Shown: piece by piece, positions 17,521-26,563 of the stretch | Layout of the letters: the number at the start of each line of letters is the position of its first letter | How positions within the stretch are numbered: the first letter of the stretch is position 1 | NCBI GenBank assembly: GCA_021740385.1 | Contig: JAIOZY010000048.1 | Coordinates: 1-38,286, forward strand | DNA from: Prolixibacteraceae bacterium | GTDB taxonomy: Bacteria; Bacteroidota; Bacteroidia; Bacteroidales; Prolixibacteraceae | Direction: 5' to 3' | DNA: 38,286 bases | Translations under genes and position numbers: made by a program | Notes under the pieces: generated by a model | What the model was told of the DNA's origin: nothing | Seen by the model: only the letters and a program-made list of their open reading frames with translations | The model's database searches: none

Positions 17521-20500
17521 CTACTGCATCGATACCAGCATGTTATAATACGATTCAAAATCGGCTTGAATTTTTTCAAACAATTCATTGTTACCTGTTT
17601 GCCTGGCCATTACCATTAACTCGTTCAGGAAATAGAGGGTGTTCCTGATGTCGTCGTCGAGCGATGAAATGCGCTTCGCATCAAACCCGAAATAGTACCT
17701 TAATTCATCGAAGAAGTTGTTTGACATGTCTTCAATCAGTTTTTCGGCTTTTTCGGTTTCTCCGGCCTGGAGGTAAACTTTTGTATTCTGAACGGCAAAA
17801 AAGTCGTACGGTACTTTATCAACCGGAATTTCCTCAAAGCATTTGTCAATAACCTCGATACTTTTTTTCGTTTCGCCTTCTTGAAGAAGTGCAAGGGCAA
17901 GCCGGTTCATGTTGTTACGCATGTTGGTGAGCATGCGCCGGTTGTTTTCATCGGCATATACACCGGGCTCTTTAATGTTGCCCCACTTGAATTTGTTCAT
18001 CACGTTATCGTACATCTTCTCGGTATCGACAAATCCCTTTTGATAGCCCGATGATTGTGTCTCGACAGGCACAATGCGGTATGTTAGCCCTTCGAGCCTG
18101 AAATATTTATCGAGGCTAAGGTATTTTTCGGTACCTACCGATATGGCGTAATAAATGGGCCGTTTCCAATTGTTCTGGTACAGCATATCGAGTATCATCA
18201 ACTGGTCTTTGGCAATATAGCTACCGGTAAGTTCAATAAACATGGTGTCAACAATCTGGTCATATTCTTCGGGAGCAACAACCCCGTTGTCGATAACGGC
18301 CTGCTTGTCAACAACCATGTACAGGTTACGAATTGGCAGGTATGCTGCATTATCGGCATAGGAAATTTTTGTGGCCGGGTCATCGTCTTTAATAAAATCG
18401 AGCGCTTTGCCCAGTTCAATGCTTTTACCTTTAAACCGCGGGTTTTCCATAATGTATACCACATCGCGGCTCCCCTGCACATACTGGTCGTATTCAAAAC
18501 TGATGGGCAGGGGTTCCGATTCGTAATATTTACGCTGCATTTGATTCACATACCAGTCGGTTTGCAGGTAGCTCAGGTTACAAACCCTTTTCGATGTTCC
18601 AATACTTTCAACTTCCTGGCAATACCATAGCGGGTAGGTATCGTTATCACCGTTTGTGAAAACAATGCCGTTTTCTTCAACACTTGCCAGGTAATTTTGG
18701 CCAAAATCGGGTGCCGAAGTACGGCCCGAGCGGTCGTGGTCGTCCCAGTTTTCGGCAGCCAGTAAAGCAGGCACTGCGGCCAGTGAAATAACCGTGGCCA
18801 ATGAAGCTGCAAGTGTTTTAGGCAGGTATTTTTTTATAAGGTTGTACAAACCGGCCACCCCCATGCCAATCCAGATGGCAAAGGCATAAAACGAACCCGC
18901 AAACGCGTAATCCCTTTCGCGCGGTTGCAAGGGGTATTGGTTCAAATAGATAACAATAGCAATTCCTGTCATAAAAAAGAGCAGGAACACTACCCACAAA
19001 TCGCGTTTGCCCTGAGTGCCCGATTTATACTGAAAAAAGATGCCCAGTAAGCCCAATAGAAACGGGAGGAAATAGTAAGTATTCCTTCCGGGGTTATCGG
19101 CATATTTTACTGGCAGGTTATTCTGGTTACCAAGCCGGGCTTCATCAATGAATTTTATACCGCTAATCCAATTGCCGTCAACTACATTTCCATGCCCCTG
19201 AATATCGTTCTGCCTCCCTGCAAAATTCCACATAAAATAGCGCCAGTACATAAACCCGATCTGATATCGGAAAAAGAACTGCAGGTTTTCGGCAAAGGTT
19301 GGTTTCACAATTATTTCGTTTTCACCCGAGGGGTTGCGGTATGTTTTTCTATGTCCTTTAACCTTCCCCCATTTTTTGTATTCATCGGCATGTCGTGGGT
19401 CCGATTTACTCCACATGCGTGGAAAGAAGGTGCAAAAATCTTTGTCGTAATTGGGTTTCGACCTTACATTGGCCACCACGTATTTACCGTCTTTAATACG
19501 CCACTCTTTTTTATCAACAACCGATTGTTCTTCCCTGTCGACAGGTGAATTGTAGTATTGTCCGAAAAACAATGGCCGGTCGCCGTATTGTTCACGGTTC
19601 AGGTACGATTTGAGGGCAAAAACGTTGTTCGGGCTGTTTTGGTCCATGGGCAAATGTGCATTGGACCGTATGGGGATAATAAAATAGGTTGAAAACCCGA
19701 TCAGTACTGCTGTAACTCCAACAATAATTGTGTTAACCAATACCTTTTCTTTTTTATGGGTATAAAAAATGGCCCATGCAATTAGTGCAGCAAGCAGGAT
19801 GAAAAAGATGAATGCCCCCGAGTGGATGGGTGCCCCAAAACCGTTAACAAAAATGCGTTCGAACAGGGTAGCAACCTCAATTACACCGGGCATAATAACG
19901 TATAAAATTGCCCCAAGAAAAATAGCCGAAATAACCAATGCGGCAATAATACCCTTTTTGGTAACCGGGTACTTTTTGTAATAATATATGAAAGCAATAG
20001 CCGGTATGGCAAGCAGGTTTAACAAGTGAATCCCAATTGACAGGCCGGCAAGGTAACAAATAAGTATGAGCCAGCGGTTGGCGTGTTTTTCATGGGCAAT
20101 ATTTTCCCATTTCAAGATGGCCCAGAAAACCAGTGCCGTAAAAAGGGATGACGTAGCATAAACTTCAGCTTCAACAGCCGAAAACCAAAAAGTATCGGAA
20201 AACGAATAGGCCAGTGCGCCAATAATTCCGCTTCCAATAACCGCAATCAGTTCACCGGTTTTGAGTTCTTCGTTTTTGACAAAGAGCCTTTTCGTTAGGT
20301 GGGTAATGGTCCAAAACAGGAACAAAATAGTAAAAGCGCTGGCCAGTGCCGATAATATATTCATTAGCAAAGCGGCATTTGAGGCATCGCCAAAAAGTGT
20401 AAAAAAGCGCCCAAGAAACATAAACAGGGGGGCGCCGGGCGGGTGTCCCACTTCGAGCTTGAAAGCGGTTGTGATAAATTCGCCACAGTCCCAAAAACTG

Positions 20501-20589
20501 GCTGTTGGTTCAATGGTCATAAGATATACAACGGCTGCAACAGTAAATGTGACCCAGCCTGCAATGATATTCAGTTTCTTGAAATTCAT
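17521..20589 (-). CDS. DUF2723 membrane protein, GT-C glycosyltransferase-like
   Basis: A 1022-residue protein. About the first 300 residues and the stretch about 505-610 carry roughly a dozen membrane helices. A long soluble, probably periplasmic, part follows, ending in helical repeats (about 880-1010). The first loop has SFWDCGEFIT (Asp34, Glu37), the acidic motif of this family, followed by GHPPGAPLFMFLGR. DUF2723 includes animal TMEM260, known as a protein O-mannosyltransferase, so transfer of a lipid-linked sugar to a protein or glycan outside the membrane is the likely role. It is the first gene of the - strand run to the carbamoyltransferase. The 180-bp gap to the divergent Nudix gene should hold both promoters. 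Confidence 0.9.
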   Translation of the reverse strand: MNFKKLNIIAGWVTFTVAAVVYLMTIEPTASFWDCGEFITTAFKLEVGHPPGAPLFMFLGRFFTLFGDASNAALLMNILSALASAFTILFLFWTITHLTKRLFVKNEELKTGELIAVIGSGIIGALAYSFSDTFWFSAVEAEVYATSSLFTALVFWAILKWENIAHEKHANRWLILICYLAGLSIGIHLLNLLAIPAIAFIYYYKKYPVTKKGIIAALVISAIFLGAILYVIMPGVIEVATLFERIFVNGFGAPIHSGAFIFFILLAALIAWAIFYTHKKEKVLVNTIIVGVTAVLIGFSTYFIIPIRSNAHLPMDQNSPNNVFALKSYLNREQYGDRPLFFGQYYNSPVDREEQSVVDKKEWRIKDGKYVVANVRSKPNYDKDFCTFFPRMWSKSDPRHADEYKKWGKVKGHRKTYRNPSGENEIIVKPTFAENLQFFFRYQIGFMYWRYFMWNFAGRQNDIQGHGNVVDGNWISGIKFIDEARLGNQNNLPVKYADNPGRNTYYFLPFLLGLLGIFFQYKSGTQGKRDLWVVFLLFFMTGIAIVIYLNQYPLQPRERDYAFAGSFYAFAIWIGMGVAGLYNLIKKYLPKTLAASLATVISLAAVPALLAAENWDDHDRSGRTSAPDFGQNYLASVEENGIVFTNGDNDTYPLWYCQEVESIGTSKRVCNLSYLQTDWYVNQMQRKYYESEPLPISFEYDQYVQGSRDVVYIMENPRFKGKSIELGKALDFIKDDDPATKISYADNAAYLPIRNLYMVVDKQAVIDNGVVAPEEYDQIVDTMFIELTGSYIAKDQLMILDMLYQNNWKRPIYYAISVGTEKYLSLDKYFRLEGLTYRIVPVETQSSGYQKGFVDTEKMYDNVMNKFKWGNIKEPGVYADENNRRMLTNMRNNMNRLALALLQEGETKKSIEVIDKCFEEIPVDKVPYDFFAVQNTKVYLQAGETEKAEKLIEDMSNNFFDELRYYFGFDAKRISSLDDDIRNTLYFLNELMVMARQTGNNELFEKIQADFESYYNMLVSMQ

Positions 20590-20740
20590 TTTTGAATAAT
20601 TTGAACAAATGTTTTATCGGCAAATAACCGGTTTAAATGCCATTTTTTAATTGTAATGCGAATATAACAGAAACTTTCTATTCTGAATACATTTTTTTGA
20701 CGAACCAGACGAAGGATTAAAACCAAAAAAATACTTTTTG

Positions 20741-20748
20741 TACATTTG
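20741..20748 (+). promoter_or_regulatory. Candidate -7 box for the Nudix/LysE operon
   Basis: TACATTTG matches the Bacteroidota -7 element TAnnTTTG and lies 21 bp before the ATG at 20770. A TTTG upstream (20696-20699) is too far away to be the -33 box, so only half of the promoter is supported. Confidence 0.35.
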
Positions 20749-20769
20749 GCAGCATAAATATTGTTTTTT

Positions 20770-21162
20770 ATGAACCGGATTTGTGTTACCTGTGCAATAA
20801 TAATGAAAGACGGAAAACTGCTGGCATGCCAGCGGGGGCCCCATTCCGAACATGCTTACGAGTGGGAGTTCCCGGGGGGTAAAGTTGAAAGCGGCGAAAG
20901 TTATCAAAATTGCATTGTTCGGGAGATATGGGAAGAGCTTAAAGTTGAAATCAGTGTTTTAAAAGAGCTGAAATCCATCGATTATGATTACCCCAGGTTA
21001 AGCATACGGCTCATCCCCTTTCTTTGCCGTATTGATGCCGGTAATCCTTCTCCCGTTGAACACTATACAATTAGGTGGCAACCCGTTGAACGTTTTTGTG
21101 ATTTAAAATGGTCGGCTGCCGACCGGGAAATATTTGAACGAAACCGCGGTGCGCTTCTATGA
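20770..21162 (+). CDS. Nudix hydrolase (MutT-like)
   Basis: A 130-residue protein of MutT size. The Nudix box runs from Gly37 to residue 59: G-x5-E (Glu43), then x7, then R51-E52-I-W-E55-E56-L. Lys58 takes the place of the usual Gly after EEL, a mild deviation; all catalytic Glu residues are present. WEFPGGK precedes the box. The likely role is hydrolysis of oxidised or non-canonical nucleoside triphosphates such as 8-oxo-dGTP. The ATG at 20770 is preferred over a TTG three codons earlier. Its stop overlaps the start of the LysE-type gene (ATGA), so the two are translationally coupled. Confidence 0.92.
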   Translation: MNRICVTCAIIMKDGKLLACQRGPHSEHAYEWEFPGGKVESGESYQNCIVREIWEELKVEISVLKELKSIDYDYPRLSIRLIPFLCRIDAGNPSPVEHYTIRWQPVERFCDLKWSAADREIFERNRGALL

Positions 21163-21791
21163 TGATTTTTGTAACCCTTTTTTTCACATCGCTTGTAATT
21201 GCTTTATCGGGGGCAATGATGCCCGGACCTTTGCTAACGGTTACCATTAGCGAGTCGACCCGGCGCGGGGCTGTTGCCGGCCCGTTGCTGATCACCGGTC
21301 ATGCCATTCTGGAACTGGCCTTGCTCGTGGGCCTCCTGTTCGGGTTGGCACCGCTTTTGAAAAACGATACATTTTTCATCATTATCGCTTTTGCCGGCGG
21401 GATGATCATGCTTTGGATGGCCTGGGGCATGTTCAAATCACTGCCTGCATTAACCGTTAAACAAGATGGCACTGCAAAACGGAAAAATAATTTACTTCTG
21501 TCGGGGGTTTTAATGAGCCTGGCCAACCCTTACTGGATCATTTGGTGGGCTACCATTGGCATTGGTTACATTATTCAATCGCAGGAATATGGTTTTTGGG
21601 GCATTGCCTCGTTTTACACCGGGCATATTGCCGGCGATATGCTTTGGTACGTGGCCATCTCCATGGCCGTTGCCAAAGGCAAAAAACTGTTTACCGACCG
21701 CACATACCGGATACTAATTGCAGTATGCGGTACTTTCCTGGTGGGGTTTGCTTTTTATCTGGTGATAAGTGGAATTCAAAAGATGTATTAA
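21159..21791 (+). CDS. LysE/RhtB-type amino-acid exporter
   Basis: A 210-residue protein with about six membrane helices. The opening segment carries the family signature GAMMPGPLLTVTISESTRRG, and LMSLANPYWIIWW is the second typical motif. Members export amino acids such as lysine, threonine or homoserine lactones; the substrate here is not predictable. It is coupled to the Nudix gene by a four-base overlap. A perfect 7-bp hairpin starts 11 bases after its stop codon. Confidence 0.9.
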   Translation: MMIFVTLFFTSLVIALSGAMMPGPLLTVTISESTRRGAVAGPLLITGHAILELALLVGLLFGLAPLLKNDTFFIIIAFAGGMIMLWMAWGMFKSLPALTVKQDGTAKRKNNLLLSGVLMSLANPYWIIWWATIGIGYIIQSQEYGFWGIASFYTGHIAGDMLWYVAISMAVAKGKKLFTDRTYRILIAVCGTFLVGFAFYLVISGIQKMY

Positions 21792-21827
21792 CAATCTGTA
21801 AGTCGGGCTTTCCTGCCCGACAGTTGT
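21791..21827. repeat. Intergenic palindrome between convergent genes
   Basis: The core GTCGGGC/GCCCGAC (21802-21821) is a perfect 7-bp stem with loop TTTCCT. Further pairing with bulges (ACAA with TTGT, CTG with CAG) extends it to 21791-21827. There is no T-run on either strand, so it could be a structural terminator or a copy of a dispersed palindromic repeat, lying where the LysE-type and alkaline phosphatase genes converge. Confidence 0.5.
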
Positions 21828-21864
21828 CAAAATCTGTTGCAGATAAATCAGAAAAAAATTATGG

Positions 21865-23031
21865 CTAAAACTCAACGCCAATCAGTTCTCCAATAATCTT
21901 TGGGATATCGATATTGTCGAGAAAGCCCCTGAACTTTTCCGAGCCGGGCCCGAATGCATAAACGGGAACCAATAAACCGGTATGGTTGCTACTGGTGAAA
22001 TCGCCATAAACAGCTCCCGAATTATAGTCGCCCATTTCAACAGCAAATCCGCCGGTTTCGTGGTCGGCAGTAACAAGCACGAGTGTCTCCTTGTTTTTGG
22101 CAGCAAATTCGAGGGCAACGCCAACAGCTTGGTCGAAATCGATCATTTCGGTTGTAACGTAGGCGGTGTAGTTTTGGTGGCCGCCCCAGTCAATTTCCGA
22201 ACCTTCAACCATGAGGAAAAAGCCGTCCTTGTCGTTGTCGAGTACATTTATCGCGGTTTTTGTGGCAATGGGCAGCATGTTGCCTCTTCCTTCCAATATT
22301 GAAGGGTTGTGCATTTGAGCTGTAAAACCGGCCAGTTTACCTTTTTTCACTTTAGCTATGTCGTTAAGGCTGGTTAAAACGGTATAGCCTTTGTCTTTCA
22401 ATGTCGTTGTTAAATCTTTTGCATCTTTCCGTTTTGTGAAATGGTCGAGGCCACCGCCAATAAATACATCAATATCGGTTTTTAAATAATCGGCAGCGAT
22501 GGCTTCATAGTAATAGCGTTTTGCCTGGTGTGCAACAAAAGCGGCTGGTGTGGCATGGGTTAACGACGATGTTGAAACAACCCCGGTAGCCAGTCCTTTC
22601 TTTTCGGCTTTTTCCCTTATGTTTTCAACGGCTACGGTGTCTTTGTTTACACCAATGGCACCGTTATAGGTTTTTTCACCTACTGAAAGCGCTGTGCCCC
22701 CCGCACCCGAATCGGTTACAAAATTGTCGTGCGAATGGGTTGTGATGAACCCAATATTCCTGAAATTTTTCATGTACAATTCGCCATGGTTGGCAACCAT
22801 TCCCGAAAACACGTGAGCTACCCCCATGCCATCGCCAATAAGAAAAATCACGTTTTTGGGTTTTTTGTCCGTTTTTGGTTCATCGTAATATTTTACCTTG
22901 TGTTCCAATACACCGCCTTCATACATTAGGGTGTCGATGTTGATGGTCATGTATTCTTCCTGCGCAGGCAACATACCTGCCAAACCAGCGAAAAATGCAA
23001 ATGCTAAAATGTATTTTATCTTATTGATCAT
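21865..23031 (-). CDS. Alkaline phosphatase (PhoA family), periplasmic
   Basis: A 388-residue protein with a signal peptide at about residues 1-23 (ending GMLPAQ). The metal and catalytic motifs of PhoA are in order: GDGMG with Asp67, TDSGAGGTA with nucleophile Ser108, THATPAAF, EGSEIDWGGHQN, ADHETGG and a closing NHTG. It releases inorganic phosphate from phosphomonoesters in the periplasm. It is shorter than the E. coli enzyme (about 470 residues), mostly through missing insertions. It lies 54 bp downstream of the AlbA_2 gene on the same strand. No recognisable phosphate-control site was found. Confidence 0.95.
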   Translation of the reverse strand: MINKIKYILAFAFFAGLAGMLPAQEEYMTINIDTLMYEGGVLEHKVKYYDEPKTDKKPKNVIFLIGDGMGVAHVFSGMVANHGELYMKNFRNIGFITTHSHDNFVTDSGAGGTALSVGEKTYNGAIGVNKDTVAVENIREKAEKKGLATGVVSTSSLTHATPAAFVAHQAKRYYYEAIAADYLKTDIDVFIGGGLDHFTKRKDAKDLTTTLKDKGYTVLTSLNDIAKVKKGKLAGFTAQMHNPSILEGRGNMLPIATKTAINVLDNDKDGFFLMVEGSEIDWGGHQNYTAYVTTEMIDFDQAVGVALEFAAKNKETLVLVTADHETGGFAVEMGDYNSGAVYGDFTSSNHTGLLVPVYAFGPGSEKFRGFLDNIDIPKIIGELIGVEF

Positions 23032-23085
23032 AATTGATTTTTTTTAGAACTGCTAAAGTAACAATTACTGATAAATTAATCGCTT

Positions 23086-23748
23086 TTAATATGCTTTATT
23101 TATGTCGAAATCTTTGTTCAGTGTATAATAAACCGGATCTTGTTCAAAATGCCCGTTCAGGCAATTAATAAGCAATAATTCTGCCAAAATGTTTTCGGCT
23201 TGAATATGAGTTATTTGAGCTACTTTGGCGAATTTCGATAGCGTAATATTTTCATTTTCATTCAGATAGCTAATAAGAAGCTCCCGTGTTTCATCGTACC
23301 GGAAACGAAGCCCTTTTTTATTTTTCTGCAATTTCCATTTTTTCAGCAAAACCGGGTTGGCGATAAAGTTTTCATCGTCTTTACGGATGTAAGCAATCCA
23401 TTTACGTGTTTCATCTTCTGCAAAATGGGGTTTCTTTGCACTCTTTTCCACAAATATTTCAAGCACAATTTTCCCTTCCACATTCCATTCCTGCGAAGTG
23501 AATTTGATTTTTGGTTTGCTGTAAATGTTGGCAGCAGCTTCAACCATATAAAATTCTTCATCGGAAAGCACCCCTTTAATATTGCCGTTGTCTTTCACCC
23601 CAATCAGCAAACGCCCCCCGTCGGTATTGGCAAATGCAACCAGCGATTTTGCAATTTTTCGGGAGTCGTTAATGCAGTATTTAAAATCCTGTTGCTGGTG
23701 TTCTCCCTGTGCAATTAACTTAAATATCGGGTTTACGTTCAGTTTCAT
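23086..23748 (-). CDS. AlbA_2 (Schlafen-type) domain protein
   Basis: A 220-residue protein. Residues about 15-125 form an AlbA_2 domain (formerly AAA_4), with QDFKYCINDSRKIAKSLVAFANTDGG and RLLIGVKDNGNIKGV as its most conserved parts. The C-terminal 70 residues look like a winged-helix unit (ENITLSKFAKVAQITHIQAENILAELL). In this family the domain is thought to bind nucleic acid or nucleotides, and many members are putative regulators. It starts 25 bp after folC and precedes the alkaline phosphatase gene, so all three may share a transcript. A role in controlling either neighbour is possible but not shown. Confidence 0.85.
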   Translation of the reverse strand: MKLNVNPIFKLIAQGEHQQQDFKYCINDSRKIAKSLVAFANTDGGRLLIGVKDNGNIKGVLSDEEFYMVEAAANIYSKPKIKFTSQEWNVEGKIVLEIFVEKSAKKPHFAEDETRKWIAYIRKDDENFIANPVLLKKWKLQKNKKGLRFRYDETRELLISYLNENENITLSKFAKVAQITHIQAENILAELLLINCLNGHFEQDPVYYTLNKDFDINKAY

Positions 23749-23773
23749 TTCCTCTCGTATTTTCCTGAAATGG

Positions 23774-25072
23774 TTATTTTTGCAACTTTTCAGCCAATGC
23801 TTCGGCCACTACAAAAGTACTTCCTCCGACAAAAACAAGATCCTTTTCCGATGCTTTCTTGCATGCTTCTTCAAATGCTTCTTTTACCGAAGGATAACAA
23901 TTTCCCTGCAATAAATGTTGTCCGGCATTTTCTTTCAGCGTTTTTTCATTAAGCGCACGTTCAACTTTTGCCTTTGTAAAATAGTACACAGCTTTTGGGG
24001 GGAGCAAGGCAAGTACTGCATTGGTTTCTTTGTCGTTAACCATTCCAAAAACAACATGCAACCCCTCTTTTTTTTCCCTTTTAAGCTGGCTGACAACCGC
24101 CTTAATGCCGGCAATGTTATGAGCCGTATCGCAAACAATTTTTGGCGATTGGCCAATAACGTGCCAACGCCCGTAAAGGCCGGTATTTTTCACAACATTT
24201 CCCAAACCTTTAACTATCTGGCCGGCAGAAATATTGTACCCTTTTTGCCTGAGTTTTTCAATTGCAGCAATAGCTGTTGCCATGTTTTTATGCTGGTAAT
24301 CTCCCTTCAGGTCGGGAATGATGTTTTTGTACAAAATACGGCAACAGTTCGACACCGTAAAGGAACCATCGGGTTGCAAAGCCGGCAAATAATCCCGGTC
24401 GGCAAAAGTTATGAGGGCTCTTTTTTCGCCGGCAATTTTTTTGAAAAGTTCTTCGGTTTCGGGTTGTGTTTCACCAATTACTACCGGTACGTTTTCTTTA
24501 ATGATGCCAGCCTTTTCAATGGCAATTTTCTCAATGGTATTGCCCAGCAGGTTGGTGTGGTCGTAACTAATGTTGGTAATAACCGATACTTCGGGCGTGA
24601 TGATGTTTGTAGAATCGAGGCGCCCGCCCAGTCCCACTTCAACAATGGCAACATCGACGCTGTTTTCACGAAAATAATCGAAAGCCATGGCAACGGTTAA
24701 CTCGAAAAATGAGGGTTCAAGCCCGAGTTTTCTGTTTTCGGCAACAAATTTTGACACGAAACGGGCAACGGCACCGGGTTCGATCATTTTTCCGTTCACT
24801 TTTATCCTTTCCCTGAAATCGGTTAAGTGGGGTGAAGTATAAAGCCCGGTGCGGTATCCGGCTTCCTGAAACACCGAAGCAAGCATGTGCGAAACAGAGC
24901 CTTTCCCGTTAGTCCCCGCAACGTGGACTGTATTAAAGGTTTTGTGCGGATGCCCGGTAAAACGATCGAGCACCCGGGTGTTATCGAGGCTGTTTTTGTA
25001 AGCGGCAGGTCCTGTGCGCTGATACATTGGCAGGTGCTCATAGAGGTATTTCAGGGCTTCGTTATAGTCCAT
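23774..25072 (-). CDS. folC: Folylpolyglutamate/dihydrofolate synthase
   Basis: A 432-residue Mur-ligase-fold enzyme. It has the P-loop HVAGTNGKGSVSHMLAS (residues about 50-66), then YTSPHLTDFRERIKVNG, the metal-site region EVGLGGRLDSTNI, ITNISYDHTNLLG, and the ligase C-terminal motif GRWHVIG with DTAHN. It adds glutamate to dihydropteroate or to folates using ATP. Length is normal. A - strand TAATTTTG box (25105-25112) lies 33 bp upstream of the ATG. It is divergent from the PIN-PhoH gene. Confidence 0.95.
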   Translation of the reverse strand: MDYNEALKYLYEHLPMYQRTGPAAYKNSLDNTRVLDRFTGHPHKTFNTVHVAGTNGKGSVSHMLASVFQEAGYRTGLYTSPHLTDFRERIKVNGKMIEPGAVARFVSKFVAENRKLGLEPSFFELTVAMAFDYFRENSVDVAIVEVGLGGRLDSTNIITPEVSVITNISYDHTNLLGNTIEKIAIEKAGIIKENVPVVIGETQPETEELFKKIAGEKRALITFADRDYLPALQPDGSFTVSNCCRILYKNIIPDLKGDYQHKNMATAIAAIEKLRQKGYNISAGQIVKGLGNVVKNTGLYGRWHVIGQSPKIVCDTAHNIAGIKAVVSQLKREKKEGLHVVFGMVNDKETNAVLALLPPKAVYYFTKAKVERALNEKTLKENAGQHLLQGNCYPSVKEAFEEACKKASEKDLVFVGGSTFVVAEALAEKLQK

Positions 25073-25104
25073 TTTATTAACATTCGGTTGTTACTAAAAT
25101 CCTG

Positions 25105-25112
25105 CAAAATTA
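25105..25112 (-). promoter_or_regulatory. Candidate -7 box for folC
   Basis: The - strand reads TAATTTTG, matching TAnnTTTG, 33 bp upstream of the folC start. No matching -33 box was found at the usual distance. Confidence 0.3.
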
Positions 25113-25195
25113 AGGTTTTTTAAACAATGAATTGCCTTAAAAATGGCTACATTGTAACGCATTTCGATGTGAATAACCCGATAAATGTATCAGGC

Positions 25196-26524
25196 ATGGC
25201 ATTACGTCACTCAAAAATTTTTGTCATCGACACAAACGTGATCCTGCACGACCACCAGTGCATTTTCAATTTTCAGGAAAACGATGTTGTATTGCCCATA
25301 ACCGTTCTCGAAGAACTGGATAAATTCAAGCGGGGAAGCGACCAGTTAAACTTTCAGGCGAGGGAATTCGTAAGGCTTCTCGACGATTTGGTGAAGGACG
25401 ACCTTTTTAACGGGGGCTTATCGTTAGGCACCGGCAAGGGAAAACTAAAAATCGAAACCGGCAAGAATTTCTCCGACCGGCTGAAAGCTTCTTTTCGTGA
25501 AGACATTGCTGACCACCGCATACTGGCAATTACCGAATTCATCAAAGACAAAAACCCGAAGCAAAAGGTGGTGCTTATAACCAAGGACATTAACCTCAGA
25601 ATGAAGGCAAAATCGTTGGGGCTCGATGCTGAAGATTACAAAAACGACAAGGTTACCAATGTTGAAATATTCAGCCGCGGGGTAACCCTCAGGGATAAGT
25701 GCAACGATGAACTGATTGCCCGCTTGTATGAAGAACGATACCTTCCTTATGATATTTCAGGTTTCGAAACCGAACCCGATGCCAACGACTATTTCATTTT
25801 TAAAGGGGCCAACACCTCGGCGCTGGTGCGTTTCGATGGTTCATCGAAACGGTTTGAGCGGGTTGATAAGAAATCGGCCTACGGGATTAAACCGCGCAAT
25901 GCCGAGCAAACTTTTTTGCTGAATGCCCTTTTAAACCCGGAAATCAAGCTGGTGGCCGTTACCGGGAAAGCAGGAACCGGGAAAACACTTTTAGCCCTGG
26001 CTGCTGCCATTGCCCAAAGCAACCTGTACGAGCAAATTCTACTTGCCCGACCCATTGTCGCACTCAGCAACCGCGATATAGGCTTCTTGCCCGGCGATGC
26101 CGACGAAAAAATACGTCCCTACATGCAACCCCTTTTCGACAACCTGACGGTAATAAAACACTGCCATAACCCGCGCAGCGTGGAACATACAAGGATTGAG
26201 GAGATGGAAAAGCAGGAGCGGCTGGTTATTGCCGCACTGGCCTACATTCGCGGGCGCAGTTTGTCGAATTCATATTTTATCATCGACGAGGCACAAAACC
26301 TTACGCCCCACGAGGTTAAAACAGTTATAACCCGTGCAGGTGAAGGTACAAAAATGGTTTTTACCGGCGACCTGCACCAAATCGATTCGCCTTATCTCGA
26401 CCAGCAATCAAACGGGCTGGCTTACCTTTCCGACCGAATGAAAGGACAGGAGCTTTTTGCCCACATTAACCTGATAAAAGGCGAACGGAGCTTTTTGGCC
26501 GAGCTGGCAAGCGATTTACTATAG
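25196..26524 (+). CDS. PIN-PhoH family ATPase/ribonuclease
   Basis: A 442-residue two-domain protein. The N-terminal PIN nuclease domain (about 1-150) shows FVIDTNVILHD, a later DHRILAI and VVLITKDINLRMKA, giving the acidic metal site. The C-terminal PhoH ATPase (about 225-442) has Walker A GKAGTGKT at residues 257-264, Walker B YFIIDEAQNL, and VFTGDLHQID. Proteins of this type are thought to unwind and cut RNA. The start is placed at the ATG at 25196 (MALRHSKIFVIDTN) because the PIN fold begins there; an ATG at 25127 would add 23 residues without family resemblance. A lipoprotein gene follows after 39 bp. Confidence 0.93.
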   Translation: MALRHSKIFVIDTNVILHDHQCIFNFQENDVVLPITVLEELDKFKRGSDQLNFQAREFVRLLDDLVKDDLFNGGLSLGTGKGKLKIETGKNFSDRLKASFREDIADHRILAITEFIKDKNPKQKVVLITKDINLRMKAKSLGLDAEDYKNDKVTNVEIFSRGVTLRDKCNDELIARLYEERYLPYDISGFETEPDANDYFIFKGANTSALVRFDGSSKRFERVDKKSAYGIKPRNAEQTFLLNALLNPEIKLVAVTGKAGTGKTLLALAAAIAQSNLYEQILLARPIVALSNRDIGFLPGDADEKIRPYMQPLFDNLTVIKHCHNPRSVEHTRIEEMEKQERLVIAALAYIRGRSLSNSYFIIDEAQNLTPHEVKTVITRAGEGTKMVFTGDLHQIDSPYLDQQSNGLAYLSDRMKGQELFAHINLIKGERSFLAELASDLL

Positions 26525-26563
26525 CCGCAAAACACAATTTTAAGGTAACATAACCTGAATGGA

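Noticed and set aside
23915-24700. 261-codon frame opposite folC
   Set aside because: Long only because folC codon use leaves few stops in antisense; folC itself is certain.
25127-25195. Longer N-terminus for the PIN-PhoH protein
   Set aside because: The 23 added residues show no resemblance to the family and lie in the divergent promoter gap.
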